DNA of 58,213 nt from CAYWXV01 sp964462535 (GCA_964462535.1 CAYWXV010000020.1:1-58213), one strand, 5' to 3'. Numbered from the stretch's first letter, positions 1 to 9,328 are shown. Numbers and translations: made by a program. The notes: generated by a model not told the origin, from the sequence alone.

Positions 1-143
1 CGGCGGGTTATGTGGCAACCCCACCCCGTAGATAACCCGTAGGAATAGCCGCCGACGCCTCCTGTACCTTTGCACCACGAATGTTCGACATGCTCCCGTC
101 GATCTGAGTCCCGATCCCAACTTCATCCTATTTGCCGAACACC
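1..143. other. Leader at the window edge
   Basis: No gene is recognised in this stretch. It lies upstream of the kelch/Omp28 protein and may hold its promoter, but I see no clear promoter elements. The reading frame of the next gene extends back to a TTG at 132. The double ATG at 144/147 is a better start because it sits directly before a basic and hydrophobic signal peptide. Confidence 0.4.
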
Positions 144-2849
144 ATGATGGTTCTCGGTTGGCATCATCGGCTGCTGGCAGCCACCGCGATCGTTCTACTT
201 GTCACAGCTCTGTCGTCCGTTCAGGCGCAGTGGGTCTCGCTTCCCGGGTATCCCGGGGGCGTTATCGGTAGCGCCTCCGTCTGGACGGGGGGCCGTCTCT
301 ATGCATTCGGTGGAATCGATCAGTATGATCGCTATCTGTCCGTCGCGCGAGTCATGTCGGCCGTCGATCCGGTTGCATGGCAAGCGCTTTCGCCCATGCC
401 GGCGGCGCGGGGAACAGGGTATGCCGCCGCGATCGATGGGAAGATCTTCGTTGTCGGCGGCGCGATCTCGGCGGCGAACAACGTACCGGACGTTTTCGAA
501 TACGATCCACGCCTCGATGTCTACACGTCGAAGAGTGCGATCCCAGTCCCAGTCTCTTCATTCGCTGGTGCGGTTGTCAACGGAAGGATCTATGTGATTG
601 GAGGATTCACTGCGGGAGCGATCAGGACATCACTGGTGCAGATCTACGATCCAGCAATCGATCGCTGGGACACGTCCACTTCCTTACCAGTTGAGACGGC
701 GCAAGGGACGGCAACCACACTGGGGGACACCATCTACCTGATCGGCGGTTCAACAACTGACGGCCCGACCTCCCATTCCTACCGTGGAGTTGTCCGCACG
801 AACGCAATCGAGTGGGAACGGATCGCCGACTATCCGGACCCGGTCATCCTGGCCGCAAGCGGACAGCTCCGCGACACGCTCTATGTCGCCGGGGGATTGA
901 ACGCTACAGCCGGGTCAAATGGACTGCGGCGCGTACGCTGGTACAACCCCATCATGAATATGTGGATCCCCACGTACTCGCTCCCCATCGACTGCTACGG
1001 CGAACACACGCTGGTGAACGACGACTCCACCTTGTACTATCCGGGAGGACGCAAGAACAACAGCGTTTTCAGACTTGCGTTCGGTCCCCCAATCCCGATA
1101 GCAAACATCGACGCCGACAAACTGTTGGTATCCGATCGCGACGGTAGTCGTCACCGCGCCTCTATCACCCTCCGAAACGATGGAGGAGTTGCCCTCAACG
1201 GGAGACCTGAGGTCGCCATCGGAGCGGCGTCATGGCTCTCCGTCAAGCCGGACTACTTCAGAATCGATCCAGGAGACAGTCTCGTTCTCGATTGCGTGTT
1301 CGATGCCGACTCGTTGGCGGTTGGAGACTACAGGACGGAGCTACGGATCTACACCGATGATCCAGGCCACCACTACTTTTCGGTCGATGCACGGTTGTTC
1401 GTTCGTCGAGGACTGGTTCCGCAGCCATACATGGTGGTTCTCGAGGATGCTGCGGCAAGCTGGTGCTGGTGGTGTTCGTACGCGGATGACACCTTGGCGG
1501 TAATCAAGGAGCGACATCCGGGAAGAGCGATCGTCCTTTCGTACCACGGACCGTCATCATCACAGGGGAGCACCTACGATTCGCTGACCGTTCCGGAGGG
1601 AGAGCGTCTGGTGGAAAAGCTGGGCCTCTCAGCATGGCCGGAGGCTGCAATTGGCCGCATCCTCTTCAGAGACCAGACGCGCCGCATGATACCCATGTAC
1701 GCAGGGCGGGCGCCATGGGCGGGATACGTAGATGATCTTCTGCGCGAACATCCGTACGCGCCGGTCGCGATGGACGTGATCGACTATCGCAACCTTACAC
1801 CCGGCGGCGCCATTCAGGCTCGCGTTCGGGTCGTGGTCACGGAACCGCTCCGCTATGATTCGGCTCATCGTTATGCCATCACGGCCGTCGTCACGCAAGA
1901 CAGCATGAATCATCGTCAGGTCAAACGTGATCCGAACACCGGACAGAACGTCTCCCTTTCTCCATACTACCACAATGACGTCGTTCGCACGATCTGGCCA
2001 AACGCCATGGGGAAGGAATTGATTCCCCCCAACGGCAGCTGGGTTGATGGTGTGATACCACCAGGTACGGTGCTCGAGCAGGAGCTCTTCTTCAACGTGA
2101 CCGGCGTGACAAAACCCGACCTGGGGTCGGTCACATTCCTCCTGCACAAGTACGACAGCCTGACACCCGGCGTTATCATCCAGGGGTGGCGGCAGGCAAT
2201 CTCCTCCCTGTCACTCGCTCTTCGATCAGACGAGAGTGAGCAGACGATCCCTCTGGACGGCACGGCGCGCTTCCGCTCAGTCCTGACGAACCGAGCACAA
2301 CGACCTCGGCGGATAACCGTGATGCGGACAGAACAGAGCTTCCCGGACTCGTCATGGTTCGGTGCAGTCTCCATCGACGGCAATCCCTATCCTCCGTCGC
2401 GCGACACAGTGTCATTCACGCTCGAAGCGGGAGACTCGGCGGTGATCGGACTCAACGTTGTAGGTGGATCGATCGGACAGGGATACGTCGGTCTTCATAT
2501 TGTGAATGACATCGGCGAATGCTTTGATCCTCTCTTCACCATTACCACGTCACACGGCAGCGAGGCGCCCATCGTGACAGGCCAGGCGAAGCTGACCCTG
2601 GACGAGAGTGCGCCGAATCCGACGGAGGGGATAGCAACGATACGATATTGTCTAGCACGTCCAGGGCACATCACGCTCGATCTCTTCTCATTGGACGGAC
2701 GATGGATCGCGACAATCGTCGACAACGAGGAGACCGAAGGAGCGCATTCGGCTCCGATCGACCTTTCTCATCTTGATGCTGGCATCTATCTGATGCAACT
2801 GCGGTCGGCCGGAGAGATGACGACACGACGGATCATACTCTCGCGATAG
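144..2849 (+). CDS. Secreted kelch-propeller / Omp28-like protein with T9SS sorting domain
   Basis: Probably an exported surface protein. The N-terminus is a signal peptide (basic WHHRLL, then a hydrophobic run ending near VQAQ). Residues about 30-310 carry kelch-type beta-propeller repeats, seen as recurrent YVIGG, YLIGG and YVAGG strands. An Ig-like domain follows at about 320-425. Next comes a thioredoxin-fold region resembling Omp28, with the redox-type motif CWWC near residue 440. The last 75 or so residues start with APNPTEG and end with IYLMQL and a basic tail, which is a type A T9SS C-terminal sorting domain. Secretion through T9SS and attachment at the outer membrane are inferred from that domain. 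No catalytic activity can be assigned; a disulfide-related role for CWWC is possible. It may be transcribed with the TPR-LuxR gene about 110 bp downstream. Confidence 0.85.
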   Translation: MMVLGWHHRLLAATAIVLLVTALSSVQAQWVSLPGYPGGVIGSASVWTGGRLYAFGGIDQYDRYLSVARVMSAVDPVAWQALSPMPAARGTGYAAAIDGKIFVVGGAISAANNVPDVFEYDPRLDVYTSKSAIPVPVSSFAGAVVNGRIYVIGGFTAGAIRTSLVQIYDPAIDRWDTSTSLPVETAQGTATTLGDTIYLIGGSTTDGPTSHSYRGVVRTNAIEWERIADYPDPVILAASGQLRDTLYVAGGLNATAGSNGLRRVRWYNPIMNMWIPTYSLPIDCYGEHTLVNDDSTLYYPGGRKNNSVFRLAFGPPIPIANIDADKLLVSDRDGSRHRASITLRNDGGVALNGRPEVAIGAASWLSVKPDYFRIDPGDSLVLDCVFDADSLAVGDYRTELRIYTDDPGHHYFSVDARLFVRRGLVPQPYMVVLEDAAASWCWWCSYADDTLAVIKERHPGRAIVLSYHGPSSSQGSTYDSLTVPEGERLVEKLGLSAWPEAAIGRILFRDQTRRMIPMYAGRAPWAGYVDDLLREHPYAPVAMDVIDYRNLTPGGAIQARVRVVVTEPLRYDSAHRYAITAVVTQDSMNHRQVKRDPNTGQNVSLSPYYHNDVVRTIWPNAMGKELIPPNGSWVDGVIPPGTVLEQELFFNVTGVTKPDLGSVTFLLHKYDSLTPGVIIQGWRQAISSLSLALRSDESEQTIPLDGTARFRSVLTNRAQRPRRITVMRTEQSFPDSSWFGAVSIDGNPYPPSRDTVSFTLEAGDSAVIGLNVVGGSIGQGYVGLHIVNDIGECFDPLFTITTSHGSEAPIVTGQAKLTLDESAPNPTEGIATIRYCLARPGHITLDLFSLDGRWIATIVDNEETEGAHSAPIDLSHLDAGIYLMQLRSAGEMTTRRIILSR

Positions 2850-2961
2850 GTCGCGCAAGAGCACTCACCTTATTCGAATCATCGAGGCAATGGCGCAACG
2901 GAGATCTCCTGGCAGGAGGACGAGCACGAAGAAGCACGGCAAACGTCTGGAGGAGAGGGTG

Positions 2962-4509
2962 ATGACAGCCGAGCAGCTGAACGAGGAGGGGAACCAGTGG
3001 ATGGAGAAGGGGGAGTACGGCCGGGCCGAGGAGTCATACGGGAAAGGACTCGCGGCCGCTCGGCAGGCCGGGGATCAGGGCCTGGTGGGAACGATCACGA
3101 TGAACCTCGCGAGTGTCCATGTGCGCCGCAGCGAGTACGCGCGTGCGTTGGAGGGATACGCGGAGGCTCTAGCGATTCATCGTGACGTCGAGAGCAGGGT
3201 GGGTGAGGGGCAGGTTCTCGGCAATCTCGGTATGGTCCACGCCATCCTCGGCGATTATCCCGGCGCACTGGAGTATCTCTTGCAGGCAATCGAGATCGAC
3301 GAGCAAGAGGGCTTTCAGTTCGATCTGGCGGCCGACTACGCCATGATCGCCAATCTCTACTTCGATCTTGCACAGTATCGGACCGCCATCGACTTCCAGA
3401 AACGGAGTCTGGAAATACGGACGAGACTTGGCGATCACCTCGGACAGGCGTCGGTGCTGATTAATCTGGGAAACACGTACGGCGCTTTACGAGAGGTTGA
3501 CGCGGCTATTGAGAGCCACGAGCAGGCACTGGCACTTCTGCTCACACTAGACAATCCCTCCTTGACGGTGCAATGTCTTGGAAACCTGGGAAACGACTAT
3601 CTGCTCCGGAACCATGAGGCCGCCGCGATGGAGATGTTCTTGAGAGGACTTCGTATGGCGAAGGAGGTGAAGGAGAGGGGAACGATCGAGTATTCATCAC
3701 TGCAGGGAATGGGGAGGATCTACCTTGCCAGCACCGCTCTCCCTATCCACGACCCACATACGCTGGAGGTCCGGAACGACATCGGATCTGCGACGATCGC
3801 GGTCGAGTACTTCCAAAGGGCATTGGAGATTGCTTTGGAGGTACAGGAGAAGACGCTTGTATATCAGGCGCACGAGGACCTGGCCACTGCTTACAGGACT
3901 CTTGACGACACAGCGAAGGCCCTTCACCACCTGGAGCTCTCCCACGTCATCGAGCGCGAGGTGTTCAACAGTGAATCCGACCATCGCCTGAAGAGTCTTC
4001 ACGTCATCTACGAAACGGAGAAAGCAATGAAAGAGCGCGAGGTCTTTCGTCTGAATGCTGAGCGACTAGAGCAGGAGAACGCTCACAAGACGAGAGAGCT
4101 TCAGGCACTTGCTCTCCATCTCGCGCAGAAGAACAACATGCTCTCCGATCTTCGGAGCAGGGCTAGGGAGATTGCGAAGACCTACGCGGAAAACGTTGAG
4201 AAGCTCGCGAATGGAATGGTGGAGGAGATCAATGCCGCCATTCGGGCGGACGACGCGTGGGAGAGATTCAACGAACAGTTCGAGCAGCTCCATCACGACT
4301 TCATGGCGAATCTCTCGAGACGTTTTCCGGCGTTGACACAGATGGAGTTGAAGATCTGTGCGCTCTCGAAGATCAATCTGACGACCAAGGAGATTGCGAG
4401 CATTCTGACGGTATCCGTTCGGACGATCGAGGATCACCGCAATAACATCAGGAAGAAGTTGGGGATGGATAGCAAGGTGAACTTTGCGGCGTTTCTTGCC
4501 GGGCTGTAG
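2962..4509 (+). CDS. TPR-repeat LuxR-type transcriptional regulator
   Basis: Probable cytoplasmic DNA-binding regulator. The first 300 residues or so are tetratricopeptide repeats with the usual A/G/Y pattern (for example NLGNTYGALRE). A charged coiled coil follows, and the last 60 residues form a LuxR/GerE helix-turn-helix (TTKEIASILTVSVRTIEDHR). No signal peptide or membrane helix is visible, unlike many TPR-LuxR sensors of Bacteroidota, so it may sense a soluble ligand or partner. I chose the ATG at 2962 because GGAGGAGAGG lies just upstream. An in-frame ATG at 2890 would add 24 mostly basic residues. It is a paralogue of the gene at 9387-11093, with the same domain order and similar HTH. 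The palindromic element directly after the stop may act as its terminator. Confidence 0.85.
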   Translation: MTAEQLNEEGNQWMEKGEYGRAEESYGKGLAAARQAGDQGLVGTITMNLASVHVRRSEYARALEGYAEALAIHRDVESRVGEGQVLGNLGMVHAILGDYPGALEYLLQAIEIDEQEGFQFDLAADYAMIANLYFDLAQYRTAIDFQKRSLEIRTRLGDHLGQASVLINLGNTYGALREVDAAIESHEQALALLLTLDNPSLTVQCLGNLGNDYLLRNHEAAAMEMFLRGLRMAKEVKERGTIEYSSLQGMGRIYLASTALPIHDPHTLEVRNDIGSATIAVEYFQRALEIALEVQEKTLVYQAHEDLATAYRTLDDTAKALHHLELSHVIEREVFNSESDHRLKSLHVIYETEKAMKEREVFRLNAERLEQENAHKTRELQALALHLAQKNNMLSDLRSRAREIAKTYAENVEKLANGMVEEINAAIRADDAWERFNEQFEQLHHDFMANLSRRFPALTQMELKICALSKINLTTKEIASILTVSVRTIEDHRNNIRKKLGMDSKVNFAAFLAGL

Positions 4510-4511
4510 GA

Positions 4512-4556
4512 TCCCCCCGCCTCGCTTCGCGAGGCACCCCCCTTCAAGAAGGGGGG
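4512..4556 (+). repeat. Palindromic element, left copy, beside DUF559 gene
   Basis: Two adjacent hairpins directly after a stop codon. The first pairs GCCTCGC with GCGAGGC around TTC (4519-4535). The second pairs CCCCCCTT with AAGGGGGG around CAAG (4537-4556). The same two-hairpin element appears in inverted orientation at 5269-5320, on the other side of the DUF559 gene. It may also terminate the upstream regulator gene. Confidence 0.8.
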
Positions 4557-4679
4557 ATGGGAGACAGAGAGGGGGAGGAGTGGAGGGCTTGTTTCGTGGT
4601 TGTGGACGCACCAGGTTGTCGGCCGGTTCGCGTTGAAATAGAATCTGCCCATTGGGCACCACCACCATATCTCGGAACA

Positions 4680-5120
4680 ATGCATGCTTGGGTGAATCGC
4701 GAATTCCTCGCTTCGCGCGCACGCGAAGCGCGTCTGTTCATACCCTACCACGCTCTCCCGTACGATCGGAGACTTGTTCCGCAGGCAATTGAGCTTAGGA
4801 AGAACATGACAGAAGCTGAGCGGATTTTGTGGTACGCCGCCCTTCGCGACGCGAGACCCAGGTTTCTTCGGCAACGCCCGATCGATCACTTCATTGTCGA
4901 CTTTTACTGTTCAACAGCGGGACTGGTCGTCGAGGTCGATGGCGTCCAACACATCGATGAAGAAGCCCGCGCGTACGACCAGAGCAGGACACAAATCCTG
5001 GAGGGCTACGGCCTCTGTGTCATTCGCCTCACCAACCGGATGGTACTGAATGATCTTGCCGGCACGCTCGCCTCAATTGCTGCGGTGCTACACGCACGTC
5101 TATCCGACCCGACAACGTAA
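4680..5120 (+). CDS. DUF559 (Vsr-like) endonuclease-domain protein
   Basis: Small protein with the DUF559 fold, a relative of very-short-patch-repair and restriction-type endonucleases. Family hallmarks visible are the RKNMTEAERILW segment, then FLRQRPI, then a core of IVDFYC followed by VVEVDG (probable metal-binding acidic residues), and a closing VIRLTN strand. Its actual substrate is unknown. The frame is open upstream to 4557, but that part runs through repeat-like sequence, so I use the ATG at 4680. A CTG at 4734 right before the conserved domain is another option. A perfect 9-bp hairpin (4709-4730) lies inside the N-terminal coding part. The gene is flanked by inverted copies of one palindromic element, suggesting that gene and repeats move or spread together. 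Confidence 0.8.
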   Translation: MHAWVNREFLASRAREARLFIPYHALPYDRRLVPQAIELRKNMTEAERILWYAALRDARPRFLRQRPIDHFIVDFYCSTAGLVVEVDGVQHIDEEARAYDQSRTQILEGYGLCVIRLTNRMVLNDLAGTLASIAAVLHARLSDPTT

Positions 5121-5268
5121 CCTTCGGTTCCACCCCTCCTTTCCACTCACGACCCTTATTCCCCACGTGGAATGCCCCTCCGTCGCCGCGGTTCACTCTC
5201 CACCTGCACTCTGCCACCCGCCCCGTCCCCCCGTTCACCCGCCCCGTGCCTTCGTTACCCGCCCACGT

Positions 5269-5320
5269 CCCCCCCTTCTAGAAGGGGGGTGCCTCGCGAC
5301 AGCGAGGCGGGGGGATTCCC
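5269..5320 (-). repeat. Palindromic element, right copy, inverted
   Basis: Read on the minus strand this repeats the architecture at 4512-4556. The perfect 20-bp palindrome CCCCCCTTCTAGAAGGGGGG lies at 5270-5289, next to a hairpin of GCCTCGC with GCGAGGC (5291-5308), bordered by a G-run and ATTCCC. Together with the left copy it brackets the DUF559 gene as an inverted pair. Confidence 0.8.
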
Positions 5321-5360
5321 AGCGAGGCGGGGGGATTCCCGGCGAGGCGGGGGGATTCCA
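5301..5360. repeat. Three tandem 20-bp repeats
   Basis: Units 5301-5320, 5321-5340 and 5341-5360 are near-identical copies of AGCGAGGCGGGGGGATTCCC; the third starts GG and ends CCA. They extend the outer edge of the right palindromic element and look like slippage or iterative duplication of its border. Confidence 0.9.
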
Positions 5361-5694
5361 CCCCTCAAAAATGTAACGCCCCCGACCTACGAGAATAATC
5401 GAACCGTATTGGGGGTATTTTGTTTCTCCAACCAACGCAGGCACCCTGACAGCAGCCTGCATCGCCCCCCGGCTGCATCGACGGTACTCCAGAAAACCCA
5501 CCGCCTCTGGTGATGGCACTTCATTTGGAGTGATATCGTAACCGACGACAAACGATATCACGCAGTTCGGACCCGTACCCCACAACCCAGTCTCTCGCTC
5601 ACTTCGACAACTACCGTACCCGTCGTAGTGCGCGCCCCGTGGATGGACAATCCGTTGGGATTGTTCGTCGGAATTCAATACTGAGGAAACAGCT
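5361..5694. other. Intergenic leader with 10-bp inverted repeat
   Basis: No gene seen. The stretch contains a perfect inverted repeat, GTGATATCGT at 5530-5539 and ACGATATCAC at 5552-5561, separated by 12 nt. It lies about 135-165 nt upstream of the small gene at 5695 and could be an operator or an mRNA hairpin. No T-run follows, so it is not a typical terminator. Confidence 0.55.
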
Positions 5695-6096
5695 ATGGAA
5701 AACGTACCACCAGGACCGCCTCTCATAGTTATCAATGGGTGGACCATTGAACAAGGTTCGGAAAACGCCACCGTCACCATAACTCCACCGGCGAACACCA
5801 CGGGAGTTATTCAGATCGAATGGGTCTCAGGAGATCAGTCTGGGATGAAAGTGTCGTGGCACTTGCCGAACGGAACCAACGGGAACGTGAACGCGAACCG
5901 CCCGAGCGCTCCAGTGGACGTAGAACCGGGCGATGTCGTCACGCTCACTGGATTCTACAATGGCAATCCCTGGGGACCCGCTGACAGTCCGACGCAGAAC
6001 GGAACCAACAAGGCCCAAGCGACCTTCGGACCGGAAGGGACGCGGATGACGATCTCGATCGTCGTTCCAGGAGTAAAGGATCCACCGCTGAACTGA
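5695..6096 (+). CDS. Hypothetical small beta-rich protein
   Basis: I do not recognise this family. The product is 133 aa, with no signal peptide, membrane helix or cysteine. It is rich in Pro, Gly, Asn, Thr and Val, with alternating hydrophobic strands (TVTITPPAN, DVVTLTGFYNG, MTISIVVPG) that suggest an Ig-like or lectin-like beta-sandwich. The gene looks real: AGGAAACAGCT lies just before the ATG, a strong terminator follows the stop, and no competing frame is convincing. It is convergent with the DUF4062-NACHT gene and shares the terminator region. Function is unknown. Confidence 0.65.
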   Translation: MENVPPGPPLIVINGWTIEQGSENATVTITPPANTTGVIQIEWVSGDQSGMKVSWHLPNGTNGNVNANRPSAPVDVEPGDVVTLTGFYNGNPWGPADSPTQNGTNKAQATFGPEGTRMTISIVVPGVKDPPLN

Positions 6097-6113
6097 TAGT
6101 GTCGAGGACGTAC

Positions 6114-6152
6114 GTGGCGCCTTCCCGGTTTTCGGGTGGGCGCCACTTCTTT
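6114..6152 (+). terminator. Rho-independent terminator
   Basis: Stem of GTGGCGCC (6114-6121) with GGCGCCAC (6139-6146), plus an inner CCCG/CGGG pairing, followed by TTCTTTCTT. It ends transcription of the 133-aa gene and lies just before the convergent stop at 6180. Confidence 0.85.
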
Positions 6153-6179
6153 CTTGTTGGCTTCGTTGATTCGTGTTCG

Positions 6180-9110
6180 TCAGTTATTCACATGGTTCGC
6201 GTCCATAGAGTCTGTTCTATTGCGAAGCCTCATTGCCTCCTCTTCCTTTCCAAGTGCGATCAGAACGTCGGCGTAATTCTCTGTCGATTCATCGGTGCTC
6301 CCATCTGCTGTTCCCACCAACGCCAGTTTCTCCGGATACCAACGCTGATAAACACCCTCTGCTTCCGCGTATCGCTTTTGTTTGAATAGCATTCTTCCGA
6401 GTGCGAGAAACCCCATGATCGTCTCAAGGTGCTTTTCCCCATAAAGACGCACTCGCATGTCAATCGATCGCCGTGTCAGGTGCTCGGCTGCTTCGTACTC
6501 TGCCCGTCCTCCGTAGACGCCTGCCAGATTGAAGAGCGCCAGCGCGATCTGAGGATGATCATCAAACCGCTCTTCCAATTTCTCCAACGCCTGACGATAG
6601 CATGATTCGGCCGCATCGTATTCGTTCAGCCAATGGTGGATCCCGCCGAGATTGATGATGGTCTTGCACGTGTCCGGATGACTCTCTCCCAGTACTCGCG
6701 CTTGTATTGCCACTGCCATTTCGATGTAGTGGATGGCCCCCTGATGGTCACCAAGGCGACTCACCGCTCCAGCCAGATTCTGCAACCTGTCCGCTGTCTC
6801 CAGATGTTCGCGTCCCAGTAGTCGCTCGCTCAATTCCAGCGACCTCGTGCAAACGCATTTCATCTCTTCGCTCTTGCCGAGCGTGTAGAGAACGGTTGCC
6901 AGATTATCAAGCGCGGTGCAGAGAGAGGGATCGTCCGGGGATATCCGCTCCCGCGTTGCCACGACATCGCGGAAGATTTTCTCCGCCTCTGCATAGCGTC
7001 CCTGATGCGTCACCGCCGTCCCGTAGTCGTCGAGCGCGAGAGAGGTGCGTGGATCGTCGTGACCGTACCGCTTCGCTGTCAGCTCGGACGCGCGGTGGAA
7101 CAATGATTCCGCCGCTGGATAACGTGCAGCAGCGATGTAGAGGTGACCGAGCGTGTGCAGTACGCTCAGCAACTCATCCGGGTCGTCCATGTGCTGCTCG
7201 TACACGTCCAGCCGCTGTCCGTAAGCCTCCACCATGTCGACCTGATCCTCCAACCCGTTCCAGTAGTCGATAAGTTCGTAACGGTACTCAACCGGAGCAA
7301 GTAGCCGTAGCATTGGGATGGCGCTCACGCAATCAGCCAGAGCGTTCCCATCACCAGTCTGCTGTAGTTGCCACGGCTCTTCGTCACGGCGGCGAGCGTC
7401 GTACGGGAACCGGGAGAATGCCTCGGCAATGCGAGCGTGCGTTGCCCGTTCCGTTTTGGCGTCGCTCATGTACCGTGCAATGACAGCGCGACGGAGATAG
7501 TCGTGGAAGAAGGTCTGCAGCCCACCACGCATCATCAGATGATAGTCGAGACCGAGCATGAGAGTTGAGAGATCGAGCCGGCTCGCGCCGGTGATCTCCA
7601 GCAATTCGGTTTCCATCAAACCGTTCCGCGAGGCACAGATCAACGTCATGACGTCACGCACCAGCTGCACTCCGAAATCCCGCTCGATCCGCTCCAGCAC
7701 GCGTTGGAAGAGATCGGCCAGATCGTTCGTCCCCAGGTAGTACTCCATCCGTTCTTCCAACCGCTCGTGCTCGCCGAAGACGCGAAGCTCTTCGATAAGC
7801 GTTCGAAGGAAGAGAGGGACAGCGCACTTCGGCTCGTCGGCGATTCGTTCTATCTGTCGATGCGTTAACGACTTGCTGTATTCGCCAAGGAAGGTCGAGA
7901 TAATGTCGGCCCGCTGTCGTCGGTCGAGTGGGGCCAGCTCCATTACGTTCCACCCTCGGGGTGCGAGACGATCGAACGTCTCTCCGGGAGTCGTCGAGAT
8001 CATCAGGTGAACGTGCGGCGGTATTTGCGTCGGGAGCCAGGCGAACTCACGTGATGTCCCCCGCAGTTGATTGACGGCGTCGATTACAATCACCGTTGGT
8101 CCCTCGACATAGTCCAACCAGTCTGGAAACTCCGCGACGATTGTGGCTGGATCGACCGGTATCTCTTTCTCGACCGAGAACCGATCGCGTATCTCCAGCA
8201 TAAGGTGACGGATGATCGCTATGTGGTCCCCGCTCCCTGCTCCCACATAGTGCTCTATCACCTGAACGTTCGGGTGGTCCTGTCGCCATTCCTCGGACCA
8301 GTAGGCCATCAACGCGCTCTTGCCATATCCACTTGGAGCCATCACTATCACGGGCGTGTCGCGATCGCTGGTGTCGCGCGGTGCTACGAATGCATTCAGC
8401 CGCTCGATCACCGGTTCCGACGGCAGATAGGAATGTCGTCTGGCAGTTGCGAATGCGCGGTGATTGCTCCGGGTCTCATCCAGCTCGGAACGGGTTCGAT
8501 CGAGTGGCACCACATCGTCTATCCATCGGAGTAGATCCTGGCGCACCAATTCGCCCAGCGTCTTCGGGTCGGGAATGGCTTCCCGCAATGGAACGCTGCT
8601 GGATCGGATGCGATCCTTCAATCCCTCCAACTTCCTTGCCGCATCCGGAGCTTCGTCGCTCCTGTGATGTTCCCCCGCCAGGAAATAGAAGAAGGCATTT
8701 CCCCCATCCGGCATCGGCGAGAGATCCAGCGAGCCGTAGCGCATCTCGATTTCCGTGATGCTGGCACCGTCGGCAAGGAGAGAGGGGAGCCAGGGATAGG
8801 TGGTGGCGATCTCGGAGGAGCGAAGAACCAGATCCCCATCGGGAACCCAGCCGTAGCGGGCGCCGAGTATTCCGATGAAGTAGGGACGGCAGCGATCGAC
8901 TTCTCGCAGACAGATCGCAAGCGCTCCTCCATCGCTCGCCTCTTCGGTGGTGATCCCCCACCGGAGGTCGACGTCGATGAAATCGATACCACGCTGGCGG
9001 CACGCTTGTCGAAGCTCGGGGAAAATCTTCTTCACCAGGTACTCCCGTTCCCGGCGTAGATCTTGAAAGGTCGAAGAGACGAAGACGCGGAGAGTCTGTG
9101 ACGCGATCAT
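6180..9110 (-). CDS. DUF4062-NACHT-TPR STAND ATPase (NLR-like)
   Basis: Large cytosolic signal-transduction ATPase of 976 aa. Residues 1-110 match DUF4062 (LRVFVSSTFQDL, IDVDLRWGIT, YFIGILGARYGWVP), a domain with a TIR/SIR2-like look that often sits at the N-terminus of STAND proteins. A NACHT-type NTPase follows: P-loop APSGYGKS at about 258-265 and Walker B VIVIDAVNQL near 340. From about residue 650 there are kinesin-light-chain-like TPRs. This order (N-terminal effector candidate, NTPase, repeat sensor) is that of prokaryotic NLR-like proteins, some of which protect against phages; NPHP3 and TEP1 are eukaryotic relatives by architecture. A defence role is inference only, since no other defence gene is adjacent. 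The ATG at 9110 begins directly at the domain. Confidence 0.88.
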   Translation of the reverse strand: MIASQTLRVFVSSTFQDLRREREYLVKKIFPELRQACRQRGIDFIDVDLRWGITTEEASDGGALAICLREVDRCRPYFIGILGARYGWVPDGDLVLRSSEIATTYPWLPSLLADGASITEIEMRYGSLDLSPMPDGGNAFFYFLAGEHHRSDEAPDAARKLEGLKDRIRSSSVPLREAIPDPKTLGELVRQDLLRWIDDVVPLDRTRSELDETRSNHRAFATARRHSYLPSEPVIERLNAFVAPRDTSDRDTPVIVMAPSGYGKSALMAYWSEEWRQDHPNVQVIEHYVGAGSGDHIAIIRHLMLEIRDRFSVEKEIPVDPATIVAEFPDWLDYVEGPTVIVIDAVNQLRGTSREFAWLPTQIPPHVHLMISTTPGETFDRLAPRGWNVMELAPLDRRQRADIISTFLGEYSKSLTHRQIERIADEPKCAVPLFLRTLIEELRVFGEHERLEERMEYYLGTNDLADLFQRVLERIERDFGVQLVRDVMTLICASRNGLMETELLEITGASRLDLSTLMLGLDYHLMMRGGLQTFFHDYLRRAVIARYMSDAKTERATHARIAEAFSRFPYDARRRDEEPWQLQQTGDGNALADCVSAIPMLRLLAPVEYRYELIDYWNGLEDQVDMVEAYGQRLDVYEQHMDDPDELLSVLHTLGHLYIAAARYPAAESLFHRASELTAKRYGHDDPRTSLALDDYGTAVTHQGRYAEAEKIFRDVVATRERISPDDPSLCTALDNLATVLYTLGKSEEMKCVCTRSLELSERLLGREHLETADRLQNLAGAVSRLGDHQGAIHYIEMAVAIQARVLGESHPDTCKTIINLGGIHHWLNEYDAAESCYRQALEKLEERFDDHPQIALALFNLAGVYGGRAEYEAAEHLTRRSIDMRVRLYGEKHLETIMGFLALGRMLFKQKRYAEAEGVYQRWYPEKLALVGTADGSTDESTENYADVLIALGKEEEAMRLRNRTDSMDANHVNN

Positions 9111-9295
9111 GGGCTCGATCGTGGATGTGGGACGTCACGGGAAGCGCAAATGGGATGCGCGTGCCGGGAGTTGCTGGCGGGGCGTCTAGGAAGGGGTAGC
9201 GGAAAGATACGGGTGATGGTGGTTCTCGGTGGTGTCTCCGTGGCCGAACTAGCCACACCGACACTCCTCTTGCATGTGATCATGCGGATGTGCGC

Positions 9296-9328
9296 CGCCG
9301 CGTTGTTCGTGCCCTGTTGCACGCGGCG
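9296..9328. other. Intergenic GC-rich hairpin
   Basis: CGCCGCGT (9296-9303) pairs with ACGCGGCG (9321-9328) in the 276-bp gap downstream of the minus-strand TPR-LuxR gene. No T-run follows on either strand, so a terminator role is only possible. The rest of the gap shows nothing I can name. Confidence 0.4.

Noticed and set aside
4557..4679. Upstream extension of the DUF559 gene
   Set aside because: It runs from within the palindromic element and has no family support; the conserved domain starts after 4734.
6180..9110. Full defence island
   Set aside because: Only one NLR-like gene is present; neighbours are surface and regulatory genes, and no restriction, CRISPR or toxin-antitoxin genes were found.
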